Below are positions 1-6,623 of a DNA stretch of 11,183 nucleotides, one piece after another. The position numbers and the translations under genes are program-made. This DNA is from Bacteroidota bacterium (GTDB lineage: Bacteria; Bacteroidota; Ignavibacteria; Kapaibacteriales; UBA2268), in contig JAFRQN010000274.1 in the NCBI GenBank assembly GCA_017428585.1, positions 1 through 11,183 on the forward strand. The letters are read 5' to 3'. The number at the start of each line of letters is the position of its first letter. Positions within the stretch are counted from its first letter, which is position 1. Below the pieces are notes generated by a model. That model had not been told where the DNA came from. It was given only the letters and a program-made list of their open reading frames with translations, and ran no database searches.

Positions 1-31
1 AATTATTTAAATTAATAAAAATAAATAATAT

Positions 32-52
32 TCATCATTTAAAAATAAAATG
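32..52 (+). promoter_or_regulatory. Protist-like start context of the RING gene (Inr-like TCATT, no Shine-Dalgarno)
   Basis: The bases just before the ATG at 50 contain no GGAGG-like Shine-Dalgarno; they are almost entirely A and T. The start reads AAAATGG, with an A-rich stretch before it and G after it, as in many protists. At 35-39 lies TCATT, which fits the parabasalid initiator TCA-pyrimidine-(T/A). If the A at 37 were +1, the leader would be about 13 nt, typical of trichomonads. The motif is short and expected by chance in such AT-rich DNA, so this is weak support only. Confidence 0.25.
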
Positions 53-649
53 GAAGGTTCAGAAAAAAAAGAAAACTCAAATGAAAATAAGAAAGAAAAG
101 CCATTTTTTGATTATGCTCGGCGTTCTCTTGATATATGTGCAGTATGCAAAAATAAATACAATGTGGGTGATCGTATTCCTAGAATTTTAGTTAATTGTG
201 GCCATACATTTTGTACTAATTGTTTATTAAAATATCATCATGGAAAAAATCATATTCGTTGTCCTTCTTGTAAAAAATTAGTTAAACATTTAGATAATGT
301 TGAAACTTTACCATTAAATTTATCGATTTTTGGAGAAATTGTAAAAAATGATCCCGTTATTATTATGTTTATTGATCCAAGTTCTGAAGCATCTTTTGCT
401 TCTTCTTGTCCAAATCATCCAGAAAAACAAAGACATTATTATTGCTCTTATCATGAAAATAATTTTTGTAGAGAATGTATGAAAGCTTTTCATAAAGGAG
501 ATAAATGCTGTGTGGTAGATTTATGTGATATACAAAAATTATTCCAATTAAATGAACAAAATTTGATCAAAAATGAATTAATTGTAAAGACTAGGAATAA
601 AGCTAAAGGAAAAATGAGAAAAGAAGAATTCTTTATTGCAAATCAATAG
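50..649 (+). CDS. RING + B-box zinc-finger protein, eukaryote (TRIM-like) type
   Basis: This 199-residue protein has a complete C3HC4 RING finger: C30-x2-C33-x16-C50-x-H52-x2-C55-x2-C58-x12-C71-x2-C74. A second zinc module at about 120-154 resembles a B-box: C120-x2-H123-x8-C132-x2-H135-x4-C140-x2-C143-x4-H148, then D151 and C153/C154 as possible last ligands. RING plus B-box in this order is the front half of eukaryotic TRIM proteins, where the RING recruits an E2 for ubiquitin transfer. A Lys/Glu-rich head (1-18) and a basic tail (about 160-199) flank the fingers. No signal peptide or membrane segment is visible, and the long coiled coil of full TRIM proteins is absent. The coding DNA is very AT-rich (14 G+C of 60 in 241-300). 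I infer a protist origin, possibly trichomonad. Activity is unknown, and contamination or a chimeric contig is a serious alternative to real transfer. Confidence 0.85.
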   Translation: MEGSEKKENSNENKKEKPFFDYARRSLDICAVCKNKYNVGDRIPRILVNCGHTFCTNCLLKYHHGKNHIRCPSCKKLVKHLDNVETLPLNLSIFGEIVKNDPVIIMFIDPSSEASFASSCPNHPEKQRHYYCSYHENNFCRECMKAFHKGDKCCVVDLCDIQKLFQLNEQNLIKNELIVKTRNKAKGKMRKEEFFIANQ

Positions 650-745
650 AGTTTATCTATAATAAGTTTTTTATTTTGAGATTTAATTTTAAAATATTAA
701 TTGATTTAAAAAATAATTTAATTTTTAAAATTGAAAATTTAATTA
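650..745. other. AT-rich seam between eukaryote-like and bacterial DNA
   Basis: This stretch is almost purely A and T, with stops in the forward frames and no recognisable gene, promoter or hairpin terminator. The phosphoesterase frame is closed by an in-frame TAA at 740-742, directly before its first usable codon. The missing start of that gene is not found here in another frame. I infer that a breakpoint, biological or from assembly, lies within or next to this stretch. Confidence 0.5.
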
Positions 746-1663
746 TTGTTTGTTATAATTTCTATAATAGGGAGAATATTTGGATTAATTAATCATAATA
801 TATATTCTGCTTTTAATTATATTGGGGTTGTTATATTGTTTTTATCTATATCCGCTGCTGTATATGGCTCTTTTTTCGGCTGGAAGCATTTAGAAATAAA
901 AGAAACAAATTTATTTTTTGATAATCTGCCTAAAGAATTTGACAATTACAGAATTGTTCAATTATCTGATATCCATGTTGGTGCATTTGGAGAAAATACA
1001 AAATTTGTAAAAAGGATTATTGATGAAACTAATAAATTAAATCCTGATTTAATTGTTTTTACTGGCGATATAGTAGATATGGAATCTGAAGAATTAATCC
1101 CTTTCCTTAAATTGTTTCCATTGCTTAAAGCAAAAGACGGAGTAATTTCCATCATAGGAAACCATGATTATTGTTTTTATGGAAATCATTCTAAAGAAGA
1201 TCAAATAAAGAATTTTGAGAAAGTAAAACAATATGAGAAAGAGTTTGGCTGGAATCTGCTGTTAAATGAAAATAAAGTTATTAAATACGGAAATGACAGC
1301 ATTGCTGTTATAGGAATAGAAAATGGAAGCAAGCCTCCTTTTCCTGATTTTTCTGATTTAACCAAAGCAATGAAAAATATTTCAAACAATACCTTTAAGA
1401 TTCTATTAAGCCATGATCCTATATATTGGAGACATGCTGTTGTTGATAAAACGAATATAGATTTAACACTCTCTGGACATACTCATGCTGCACATTTAAG
1501 GATTGGAAAAATATCGCCTGCATCATGGTTTTATAATGAATGGGAAGGTCTGCATATAAAAGGGAAACAGCAATTATACATTTCAACTGGATTAGGCGGA
1601 ACACTGCAATTTAGATTTGGTGCTTGGCCGCAAATAGAATTAATAACATTAAAATGTAAATAA
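746..1663 (+). CDS. Membrane-anchored metallophosphoesterase, probably 5'-truncated
   Basis: Calcineurin-like phosphoesterase of the YaeI/YkuE type, which uses two metal ions to hydrolyse phosphoesters; the substrate cannot be told. The metal ligands are in order: D75 and H77 in SDIHVG, D108 in TGDIVD, N139-H140 in GNHD, H223 in SHDP, and H245/H247 in GHTH. One hydrophobic segment (about 24-44) precedes the catalytic domain, which probably faces outside the cytoplasm. The only available start is a TTG with no Shine-Dalgarno, directly after an in-frame stop; the next in-frame ATG is inside the catalytic domain (codon 112). Relatives often carry several N-terminal membrane helices and are roughly 370-400 residues, against 305 here. 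I therefore think the first helices are missing and the gene may be unexpressed. The gene ends two bases before a strong terminator. Confidence 0.85.
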   Translation: MFVIISIIGRIFGLINHNIYSAFNYIGVVILFLSISAAVYGSFFGWKHLEIKETNLFFDNLPKEFDNYRIVQLSDIHVGAFGENTKFVKRIIDETNKLNPDLIVFTGDIVDMESEELIPFLKLFPLLKAKDGVISIIGNHDYCFYGNHSKEDQIKNFEKVKQYEKEFGWNLLLNENKVIKYGNDSIAVIGIENGSKPPFPDFSDLTKAMKNISNNTFKILLSHDPIYWRHAVVDKTNIDLTLSGHTHAAHLRIGKISPASWFYNEWEGLHIKGKQQLYISTGLGGTLQFRFGAWPQIELITLKCK

Positions 1664-1664
1664 T

Positions 1665-1702
1665 AAAAAAAGATACCCCGTAATAATAGGGTATCTTTTT
1701 TT
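1665..1702. terminator. Bidirectional intrinsic terminator between convergent genes
   Basis: A 14-bp perfect stem pairs 1665-1678 (seven A then GATACCC) with 1689-1702 (GGGTATC then seven T), around a 10-nt loop. The T run continues to 1704. Because the A and T tracts mirror each other, the hairpin can end transcription both of the phosphoesterase (stop at 1661-1663) and of the minus-strand carbohydrate-binding gene (stop near 1733). Confidence 0.9.
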
Positions 1703-1732
1703 TTGAATTATAACACTTCAATATTTTATTTT

Positions 1733-3754
1733 TTACTGCATCACAATAACTTTGTAGGTTGTATAGCTGCCAACTTTGACAAAATATACTCCGTTATGGA
1801 GGTTGTTGTTATGTACTTGGCGTCCTTCGAGATCGAATACCTGTACACTGCTTTCATCTGCACCATCTACAATAATACGTCCTTGATTAAAATACACAAT
1901 AATACCATCGTTATTTATTTCATCGATACCCACTGTTCCGCCTATATATGTCAGAGATACAGATGAACCACCGTTTGTATTAGCATCAAGATAGCAGTTG
2001 TCTTCAAAGATACTGGTACCATCGATAACCGTTACTTTGTTCTTAAGCGTTGGAGTAGATGGAGCTGATACTACAAGTTTTCCTGAATTTCCACCGCCAG
2101 GGCCACCTGGTCCGCCTGGACCTCCACCAGGACCGCCAGTGCTGATTGTCGGAACATAGAAAGCAATAACATTATTGCCGTATGTCATTGCATACCAAGA
2201 GTCGCTGCTCACCGATGAAGTTTGATAACAAGCTTGAGAAATAGCGCTGCCCATTTCTAATCCGCCTACAGCAATAAGAATACCGCCATTTATGTAAAGA
2301 CGCTTTCCTTCTTCTGTGTTGGCATCAAGTGCTACTTCAGGTGATCTTGCTCCTATAGCATATACTAATCCACCGTTGACATAACTGTTGCCATTAGCAT
2401 CGGTGCCGTCGTTATTGGTGGAATGTGCATAAACATAACCACCAGAAATAGTGAGATCCTGAGCTGAATTTATTGCATCATCGTATGCGTTGACAAATAT
2501 TTCCCCACCGCTGATTTCAAGCATATTTTTACTTTCAATACCCTCGCCGTTGCGTCCACCGGTTGTAACTTTGATATAGCCTCCACTGATAAACATGCCG
2601 CCTGAGTAAGTATAGGTATTAGTGCTGTCGTTCTGTATCTTCAAGCCAGCCTTGATGCCCTTTGGTGATGAGTAGTAATCACTGCTTACACGATCTGTAT
2701 TGCCTGTATAGTTGGTATTCTCCGTTTTTCCGTCATTGTAATATAGATTACCTAATGTTGCTGCTGTAATACTACCATCAGTTATGGTTAGCACACCATC
2801 GCATTTCATACCCTTTCCACCAGAACCAGTTGATGTTAAATTCAACGTTCCGCCAGAGATATTCATATTGCCGTCGCAGCTCATTCCACTGGCTGCTTTT
2901 GTTTCCTTGTCATCGCTGTCCCATGTACCTTTACCGCTTGTTACAACTGTAATTGTACCACCGCTTATATTCATATCGCCTTCACCTTTTATGCCTTTAG
3001 CTGCATCAGCTGTACAATTTATGGTAATAGTACCGCCAGTTATATATATATTGCCGCTGTCTTCATCATCATGATCATCGGTCTCGCCTGTAGATGCCGT
3101 GCCGTCCAAATCACACTGTATGCCGTCATCACTCGTACCATTTATATTTATAGTACCGCTCTCCATAAGGAAATACTCGTTGCAGGAGATGCCGTCGCCT
3201 ACAGCAGAAGTTACATTGATTGATGCTTCTTTTACGGTAATATATTCACCTGCTTTTATACCGTGTTTGACATTGCCGACAACATTCAGCGTACCTGCCT
3301 GTTTGAATTCAGCGTGGCCTTTTACATAGAGACAGCCTTTCTGATTACCGCCGGCTGCATCAACAAGCGTATTGGTAGTACCTGTTATCACTTTAATATT
3401 GATGCGTTTGCCGTTTTGAATATGTATGGCAGCACCACTAAAAACAGGTGTAGTATTGGTCAAAGAAAGACCATTAAGTTCTATCGTTGATTTATATGAT
3501 CCCGACATATAAAACTCGCCGTCGGTTGAAGAACCGCTGAGTTTATAGGTAATTTCCTTTGCAACGCTGTCACTCTGTACGATGCTGACATGAGCACCGT
3601 TGACGGTTGTGGTCAAATATTGAGCGATGTTGTCTGCCACGTTTACTACTGCAGATGTATCGCTGAAAACCACACTTACTGTATTGTCGCTCTGCTGAGC
3701 AAACACAGCTGCCGTCATCAGCATTGAAATAATAAGATAACTGATTTTTTTCAT
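1733..3754 (-). CDS. Secreted carbohydrate-binding-domain protein with T9SS-like C-terminal tail
   Basis: The 673-residue protein begins with a clear signal peptide (KK at 2-3, a hydrophobic core, AFA/QQ cleavage after A19). Residues about 25-535 are a repetitive beta-rich domain with recurring ISGG/ITGG/VNGG turns (for example near 240, 265, 300, 391, 416, 438 and 490), as in the carbohydrate-binding family related to Cthe_2159, probably a right-handed beta-helix. An acidic patch (226-232) could bind calcium. A Gly/Pro-rich linker (540-555) leads to a last domain ending at about 607-673 with VQVFDLEGRQV and GVYFVKV, matching the Por/type IX sorting tail of Bacteroidetes. The DNA is GC-richer than its surroundings (27 G+C of 60 in both 2041-2100 and 3181-3240). 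No strong Shine-Dalgarno precedes the ATG. I infer transfer from a Prevotella/Bacteroides-type donor. The ligand is unknown; export across the outer membrane would need a type IX system that this host may lack. Confidence 0.88.
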   Translation of the reverse strand: MKKISYLIISMLMTAAVFAQQSDNTVSVVFSDTSAVVNVADNIAQYLTTTVNGAHVSIVQSDSVAKEITYKLSGSSTDGEFYMSGSYKSTIELNGLSLTNTTPVFSGAAIHIQNGKRINIKVITGTTNTLVDAAGGNQKGCLYVKGHAEFKQAGTLNVVGNVKHGIKAGEYITVKEASINVTSAVGDGISCNEYFLMESGTININGTSDDGIQCDLDGTASTGETDDHDDEDSGNIYITGGTITINCTADAAKGIKGEGDMNISGGTITVVTSGKGTWDSDDKETKAASGMSCDGNMNISGGTLNLTSTGSGGKGMKCDGVLTITDGSITAATLGNLYYNDGKTENTNYTGNTDRVSSDYYSSPKGIKAGLKIQNDSTNTYTYSGGMFISGGYIKVTTGGRNGEGIESKNMLEISGGEIFVNAYDDAINSAQDLTISGGYVYAHSTNNDGTDANGNSYVNGGLVYAIGARSPEVALDANTEEGKRLYINGGILIAVGGLEMGSAISQACYQTSSVSSDSWYAMTYGNNVIAFYVPTISTGGPGGGPGGPGGPGGGNSGKLVVSAPSTPTLKNKVTVIDGTSIFEDNCYLDANTNGGSSVSLTYIGGTVGIDEINNDGIIVYFNQGRIIVDGADESSVQVFDLEGRQVHNNNLHNGVYFVKVGSYTTYKVIVMQ

Positions 3755-4045
3755 AATTCTATCTTTATTTTTATTATATTAATTAATTATATTTCTTTAG
3801 CAATAAGTTATGAACATTATAAATTATTTATATGCTTTTGTTATTTAACTGCTTAATAAATTGATTATTGTTAATGTCTATTCACTATAAAAAAACAGCT
3901 GCTGATTTGACTTTTTTTAATTCTTAAGATAAATTTAATACATTTAACTTAAAACAAATTATGACACATATAATTCACCTGAATTTTATTGGTCGTTTCT
4001 TGGTCGTTTCTTGGAAATAAACGCCCAATAAATTTTTCATTTTTT
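3755..4045. other. AT-rich intergenic region
   Basis: No gene is visible. On the minus strand this region is both the downstream flank of the restriction-modification gene and the leader of the carbohydrate-binding gene. A TATAAT box is readable on the minus strand around 3814-3819, about 60 nt before the start codon, but it has no convincing -35 partner, and I found no Bacteroidetes-type TAnnTTTG box. The only strong structure is the repeat cluster at 3985-4032, described separately. The base composition resembles the AT-rich host rather than the GC-richer gene beside it. Confidence 0.6.
3985..4032. repeat. Compact direct and inverted repeat cluster
   Basis: TTGGTCGTTTC (11 bp) occurs twice in tandem, at 3989-3999 and 4000-4010, followed by TTGG as the start of a third copy. 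Outer arms TTTATTGG (3985-3992) and CCAATAAA (4025-4032) are perfect inverted repeats. Inside, CGTTT (4006-4010 or 3995-3999) can pair with AAACG (4019-4023). The element starts about 14 bases past the stop of the minus-strand restriction-modification gene. It could fold in that transcript as a 3' structure, or be a protein-binding site or a recombination scar; it lacks the T run of a classic terminator. Confidence 0.65.
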
Positions 4046-6478
4046 CTAATATATATTCTCTCTTTCCCATAATAACAGTTTCTGCTCTACAAGCTGTTTG
4101 TTTATCTTTTTTGCAAGAACATCCCGTACATCAAAGAAATGATAGAATATCGGCAGATATTCAGAACTTACAGCATATTTAATTGTTTTTCTTCCAAATC
4201 CTCTTGTACCTTTAATAGATTTTACTTTAGTAAGTCTCGTATTATTGCTTGAATCTAATTCTTTAAAACTTGAAACATCTCTTCCCATTATCGCATTTGT
4301 TATATCATAAAAGCTGTCATTCCAGTTTTTATTAACATATTCATCGTTTCTATGATAATATCTAAATATTTCCAATGCTGCATTATATAAATCTTTTGCT
4401 TCTTTTGAAAAGTCAAATTGAGATAGAAATTCTCTAAAATCAAACGGCTTTTCATCATTATTCTGAATAAATAAATCGGATTTATTGCTTTCTGGAAATA
4501 GAACATTTAAATCATTTTTACTACAGCCTAATTCTTCAGCAGTAAAAGGCATTATATAGTTTGTATATCCCTTATTAGAAAACAAGTTACTTTTATAGAA
4601 CAAAGAAAACATTATTGAGTTATTAAAAAGCTCTTCTGATATTTCAGTAACCTGTCCTCGATATACTAAGTAATTCCATTCAAAATATTTGATATTAGAA
4701 TTAAAATTAATTCCTTTTGATAATAAACACCATTTAAGATTTTGAGTTGTTATTTTGGCTTTTTTTTCTTTACCACCATTACTAACAACTAAAATATTAT
4801 TTAAATAACACCATTGTCCTAAAATCATTCCATCGCTGTTCTCTTTTATTTTTTTCTCTATTTCCTTAATAAGATTTGGTCTTTTATTATCATATTCATA
4901 AGTTTTTATATAATTTAATTTTTCAGTCTTAGTATTAATTTCATATCTATCTGCTGTTACTTTATCATATATAATAGTATCTCCATTATTTTTATCCAAA
5001 ATAATCTGGCTAACAGACCAATTTGAAAGCTTAAATGTAGTTTTTGCACTACTAAAAATATGTGATACAATTTTATAATTTGAATTAACAAAATTAAGCA
5101 TAGTATATCTATCTCTTAAGAAAAATTCTGTTTTACAATAATAAACGATTACATCTGGTTTTAATTTAAGTACTTTATTAAAGAATTCAATAGCTAAATC
5201 ATTCTTAAATCCCTTTTTTCTTTGATATGGCGGGTTCATTATCACCATTAACTTTCTGTTTTCTCTTTTACAAATTTCGTTAATATCGAGAACCTTGCCT
5301 TTATACAACCACTTAGGCTGCTCGTCATCCTTTAAGTAATCATATTGTACTGCATTTTCAAACCCTTTGATTTTACAGGTATCAACGTCCATCTGTTCAA
5401 GAGTAGAAAGATAGCAGTATTGTTTATAATCCTTTCCAAATTGGTTTTCAAGATTGCCGACGCCTGCACATGGATCGCAGACAATAAAATCATCCAGATT
5501 GTAATGCTGTGCAAGTATTTCATTCTGTTTTTCTACAAAACAAGTTGGAGTATATTCACCACCCGTATCTTTTCTATATTTATCAGAATAAAGCGTAGAG
5601 CTTCGCTCAAGTATATTCAAGAATTCATGTTTTTCAGGCGGTCTTTTATATTTCTTCCAGAATAAATAGTATTTATCAGCGTTAGAGATTGTATAAAAAC
5701 TTGACTTATTTTGGCGGGAACTATAATATGTAATACCAATAATTTTTCCATCACCGCCAAACATCATTTTATAGTTAATTAAATTTGTACCTTCACGAAT
5801 TAAATCCTGCTCATATTTATACTCTTCTTTATTATCTATATAAATAGACTTTTCATATTTTGTTCCGTTTAAAATATCAACAAGAAAAAGATTAATTAAT
5901 TCCTGTTCATCAATAGATTCCTTAAATAGAACTTCCTGCTTCCACTGATTATAAACAACATTAAAATTGCTTTCCGTGATATTAATAACGATATCTTGAT
6001 TTAATTTCAGCTGTTTATAAAATTCTTTTATTTCCTCATTCTTAAATACTGTAACTTTGCCATATAATCTATCATTGATTCTATCGATTGCATCTTTGGT
6101 TGGACTGCTTGGACGTTCTGCTTTCCAATTTATATCATTGTTATACATAACGGAATCATCTGAACAATCAATAAGTTCAAGTATATCGTTATGCTCACCG
6201 TTCGCCTCTGTATAATAAACAAGAGCAACTTTATTAAGAATAGCATCCTGCTTTTTGTTGGTTAGAATAACCTGTGCCAAAGCACGTCTATGCAGAGTTT
6301 CATTTGTTATTTCTGCTTTGGTCTCTATATATAAAAGTTTATTCCCTTTTTTATCTTTTAACAGCACATCAACCTGGTTTAACACATCTAAGTCCCAAGT
6401 CCCTTTATCAAAATATTTTACACAGAAGTCTTTCTTAAAATTAACTTCACTGGAATTTTCACTTTTTGCAGTACTCAT
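4046..6478 (-). CDS. Single-chain type IIG-like restriction endonuclease / adenine methyltransferase
   Basis: The 810-residue protein joins nuclease, methylase and recognition regions. At the N-terminus, D37 (QVDVLL) and E52-x-K54 (YIETK) form a plausible PD-(D/E)xK nuclease site. A helical linker (about 150-300) follows. The methylase begins with GEYTP (307-311, motif X), then the SAM-binding motif DPCAGVGN (335-342, motif I) and the catalytic NPPY (415-418, motif IV), typical of gamma-class N6-adenine methyltransferases. Residues about 540-800 probably recognise the DNA target. Such enzymes cut foreign DNA and methylate the host's own sites without separate subunits. No partner S, R or M gene is adjacent, which suits a stand-alone enzyme. 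The ATG at 6476-6478 has only a weak upstream GGA. Composition is AT-rich (9 G+C of 60 in 4861-4920). An orphan methylase with a dead nuclease is possible but less likely, since both sites look intact. Confidence 0.85.
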   Translation of the reverse strand: MSTAKSENSSEVNFKKDFCVKYFDKGTWDLDVLNQVDVLLKDKKGNKLLYIETKAEITNETLHRRALAQVILTNKKQDAILNKVALVYYTEANGEHNDILELIDCSDDSVMYNNDINWKAERPSSPTKDAIDRINDRLYGKVTVFKNEEIKEFYKQLKLNQDIVINITESNFNVVYNQWKQEVLFKESIDEQELINLFLVDILNGTKYEKSIYIDNKEEYKYEQDLIREGTNLINYKMMFGGDGKIIGITYYSSRQNKSSFYTISNADKYYLFWKKYKRPPEKHEFLNILERSSTLYSDKYRKDTGGEYTPTCFVEKQNEILAQHYNLDDFIVCDPCAGVGNLENQFGKDYKQYCYLSTLEQMDVDTCKIKGFENAVQYDYLKDDEQPKWLYKGKVLDINEICKRENRKLMVIMNPPYQRKKGFKNDLAIEFFNKVLKLKPDVIVYYCKTEFFLRDRYTMLNFVNSNYKIVSHIFSSAKTTFKLSNWSVSQIILDKNNGDTIIYDKVTADRYEINTKTEKLNYIKTYEYDNKRPNLIKEIEKKIKENSDGMILGQWCYLNNILVVSNGGKEKKAKITTQNLKWCLLSKGINFNSNIKYFEWNYLVYRGQVTEISEELFNNSIMFSLFYKSNLFSNKGYTNYIMPFTAEELGCSKNDLNVLFPESNKSDLFIQNNDEKPFDFREFLSQFDFSKEAKDLYNAALEIFRYYHRNDEYVNKNWNDSFYDITNAIMGRDVSSFKELDSSNNTRLTKVKSIKGTRGFGRKTIKYAVSSEYLPIFYHFFDVRDVLAKKINKQLVEQKLLLWERENIY

Positions 6479-6568
6479 TGATTACAGTCCAATTTATTTT
6501 ATCAATAATCAGTATTTATATATTACAATATAAACAATTATTTCTTATTTTTAAAATCAAAAAAATAA

Positions 6569-6593
6569 AAATGGCACTCATAGAGTGCCATTT
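6569..6593 (-). terminator. Intrinsic terminator after the valS-comM-hydrolase run
   Basis: A perfect 11-bp stem pairs 6569-6579 (AAATGGCACTC) with 6583-6593 (GAGTGCCATTT) around a 3-nt loop. On the minus strand it is followed by a T-rich tract (ATTTTTATTTTTTT including the stem end), and it lies about 30 bases past the hydrolase stop. This marks the end of the minus-strand run from valS. The restriction-modification gene below therefore needs its own promoter in 6479-6568, where I see only AT-rich sequence with no clear -35/-10 pair. Confidence 0.88.
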
Positions 6594-6623
6594 CTTTGAA
6601 ATATTATATTATAATTATAAGTA

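Noticed and set aside
647..679. Read-through of TAG as Gln (ciliate code) extending the RING protein
   Set aside because: The extension would add only about 11 hydrophobic residues before TGA, with no domain gained; TAG is a normal stop here.
1703..1966. Plus-strand 87-residue open frame after the terminator
   Set aside because: It starts within the terminator T run and is antisense to the C-terminal tail of the carbohydrate-binding gene.
2089..2137. Short repeats in the Gly/Pro linker as a CRISPR or tandem-repeat locus
   Set aside because: The repeats are codons for a GPGG-type linker in frame, with no spacers and variable third bases.
2784..3490. Plus-strand open frames opposite the carbohydrate-binding gene
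   Set aside because: They are antisense shadows of the repetitive GC-richer gene, with no family motifs and no ribosome binding sites.
4760..4767. A8 tract (coding strand) in the restriction-modification gene as a phase-variation switch
   Set aside because: Eight A in a Lys-rich, AT-rich gene is expected by chance, the frame is intact, and similar runs occur across the window.
5345..5665. Plus-strand 106-residue open frame inside the restriction-modification gene
   Set aside because: It lies antisense to the conserved methylase motifs and is rich in hydrophobic residues as expected from reading AT-rich DNA backwards; the minus-strand gene explains the region.
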